From: Endomicrobium sp.
GTDB taxonomy: Bacteria; Elusimicrobiota; Endomicrobiia; Endomicrobiales; Endomicrobiaceae
Direction of reading: 5' to 3'
NCBI GenBank assembly: GCA_031264895.1
Contig: JAISDI010000025.1
Coordinates: 1-5,120 of the forward strand
DNA: 5,120 nucleotides
The position numbers and the translations under genes were made by a program. The notes under the pieces are model-generated. The model searched no databases. It saw only the letters and a list, made by a program, of their open reading frames with translations, and was not told the DNA's origin. Shown one piece after another: positions 5,049-5,120 of this stretch (within the stretch, counting starts at the first letter, position 1; every line of letters starts with the position of its first letter).

Positions 5049-5120
5049 TTATGATTTTATGAAATATTGTCCGGTGTATGTCATTTTCTCGTCTACGGCA
5101 TACATTTTTTTACGGATGCT
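5049..5120 (-). CDS. Possible 3' end of a convergent gene, cut by the window edge
   Basis: On the minus strand an open frame enters from the right edge and ends at TAA (5049-5051), giving 23 residues that finish in MTYTGQYFIKS. Its composition looks like a normal soluble protein tail, and it would converge with the phosphoesterase gene with a three-base gap. No family can be recognised. One plus-strand frame is also open here, so the call rests on composition alone. Confidence 0.4.
   Translation of the reverse strand, partial: SIRKKMYAVDEKMTYTGQYFIKS

Overview
The window reads as chromosomal DNA of an AT-leaning, anaerobic, probably Gram-negative bacterium. The evidence is a Tat-type lipoprotein signal on an Fe-S enzyme, a Sec signal on a flavodoxin, a membrane ferredoxin carrying many clusters, and promoters of plain sigma-70 type (TTGACT/TATAAT), which argues against Bacteroidota. 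The intergenic repeats and overall style recall Elusimicrobiota/Endomicrobium-like gut anaerobes, but that is only an impression. There is no rRNA, tRNA, CRISPR array or transposase gene in the window.

Layout. Positions 1-158 are non-coding and hold a repeat-like hairpin module and a small 9-bp tandem duplication. Positions 159-2710 are a two-gene operon on the minus strand. Its first gene is a Tat-lipoprotein aldo/keto reductase with two C-terminal [4Fe-4S] motifs (1436-2710). Five bases later comes a polytopic NapH/NapG-like ferredoxin (159-1430). Positions 2711-2958 are a divergent control region, and 2959-3549 encode an exported flavodoxin on the plus strand. Positions 3550-3950 are a 400-bp non-coding block made mostly of nested inverted repeats plus a strong hairpin that would terminate minus-strand transcripts. 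Positions 3951-5045 encode a membrane-anchored calcineurin-like metallophosphoesterase on the plus strand. The last 70 bases may hold the 3' end of a convergent minus-strand gene.

The most striking part is the 2758-2913 control region. Two divergent promoters each have TTGACT, a 19-bp spacer and a TATAAT-like -10, and each spacer is filled by the dyad ACTTAGAG-N4-CTCTAAGT. This is the hallmark architecture of promoters activated by MerR-family regulators. The two promoters are mirror copies that also share upstream blocks, so the whole region is a large imperfect palindrome centred at 2835/2836. One unseen MerR-type regulator should therefore switch on both the reductase-ferredoxin operon and the flavodoxin gene.

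How the genes may work together (inference): all three controlled products are predicted to be exported or membrane-bound redox proteins. The ferredoxin has four NapH-like helices, two cytoplasmic clusters, a fifth helix and then three more clusters predicted outside, so it could carry electrons across the membrane to a periplasmic Fe-S aldo/keto reductase and/or flavodoxin. I propose this as an inducible extracytoplasmic reductase module, perhaps acting on reactive carbonyls, electrophiles or quinones. The substrate cannot be read from sequence. The phosphoesterase is probably an unrelated neighbour.
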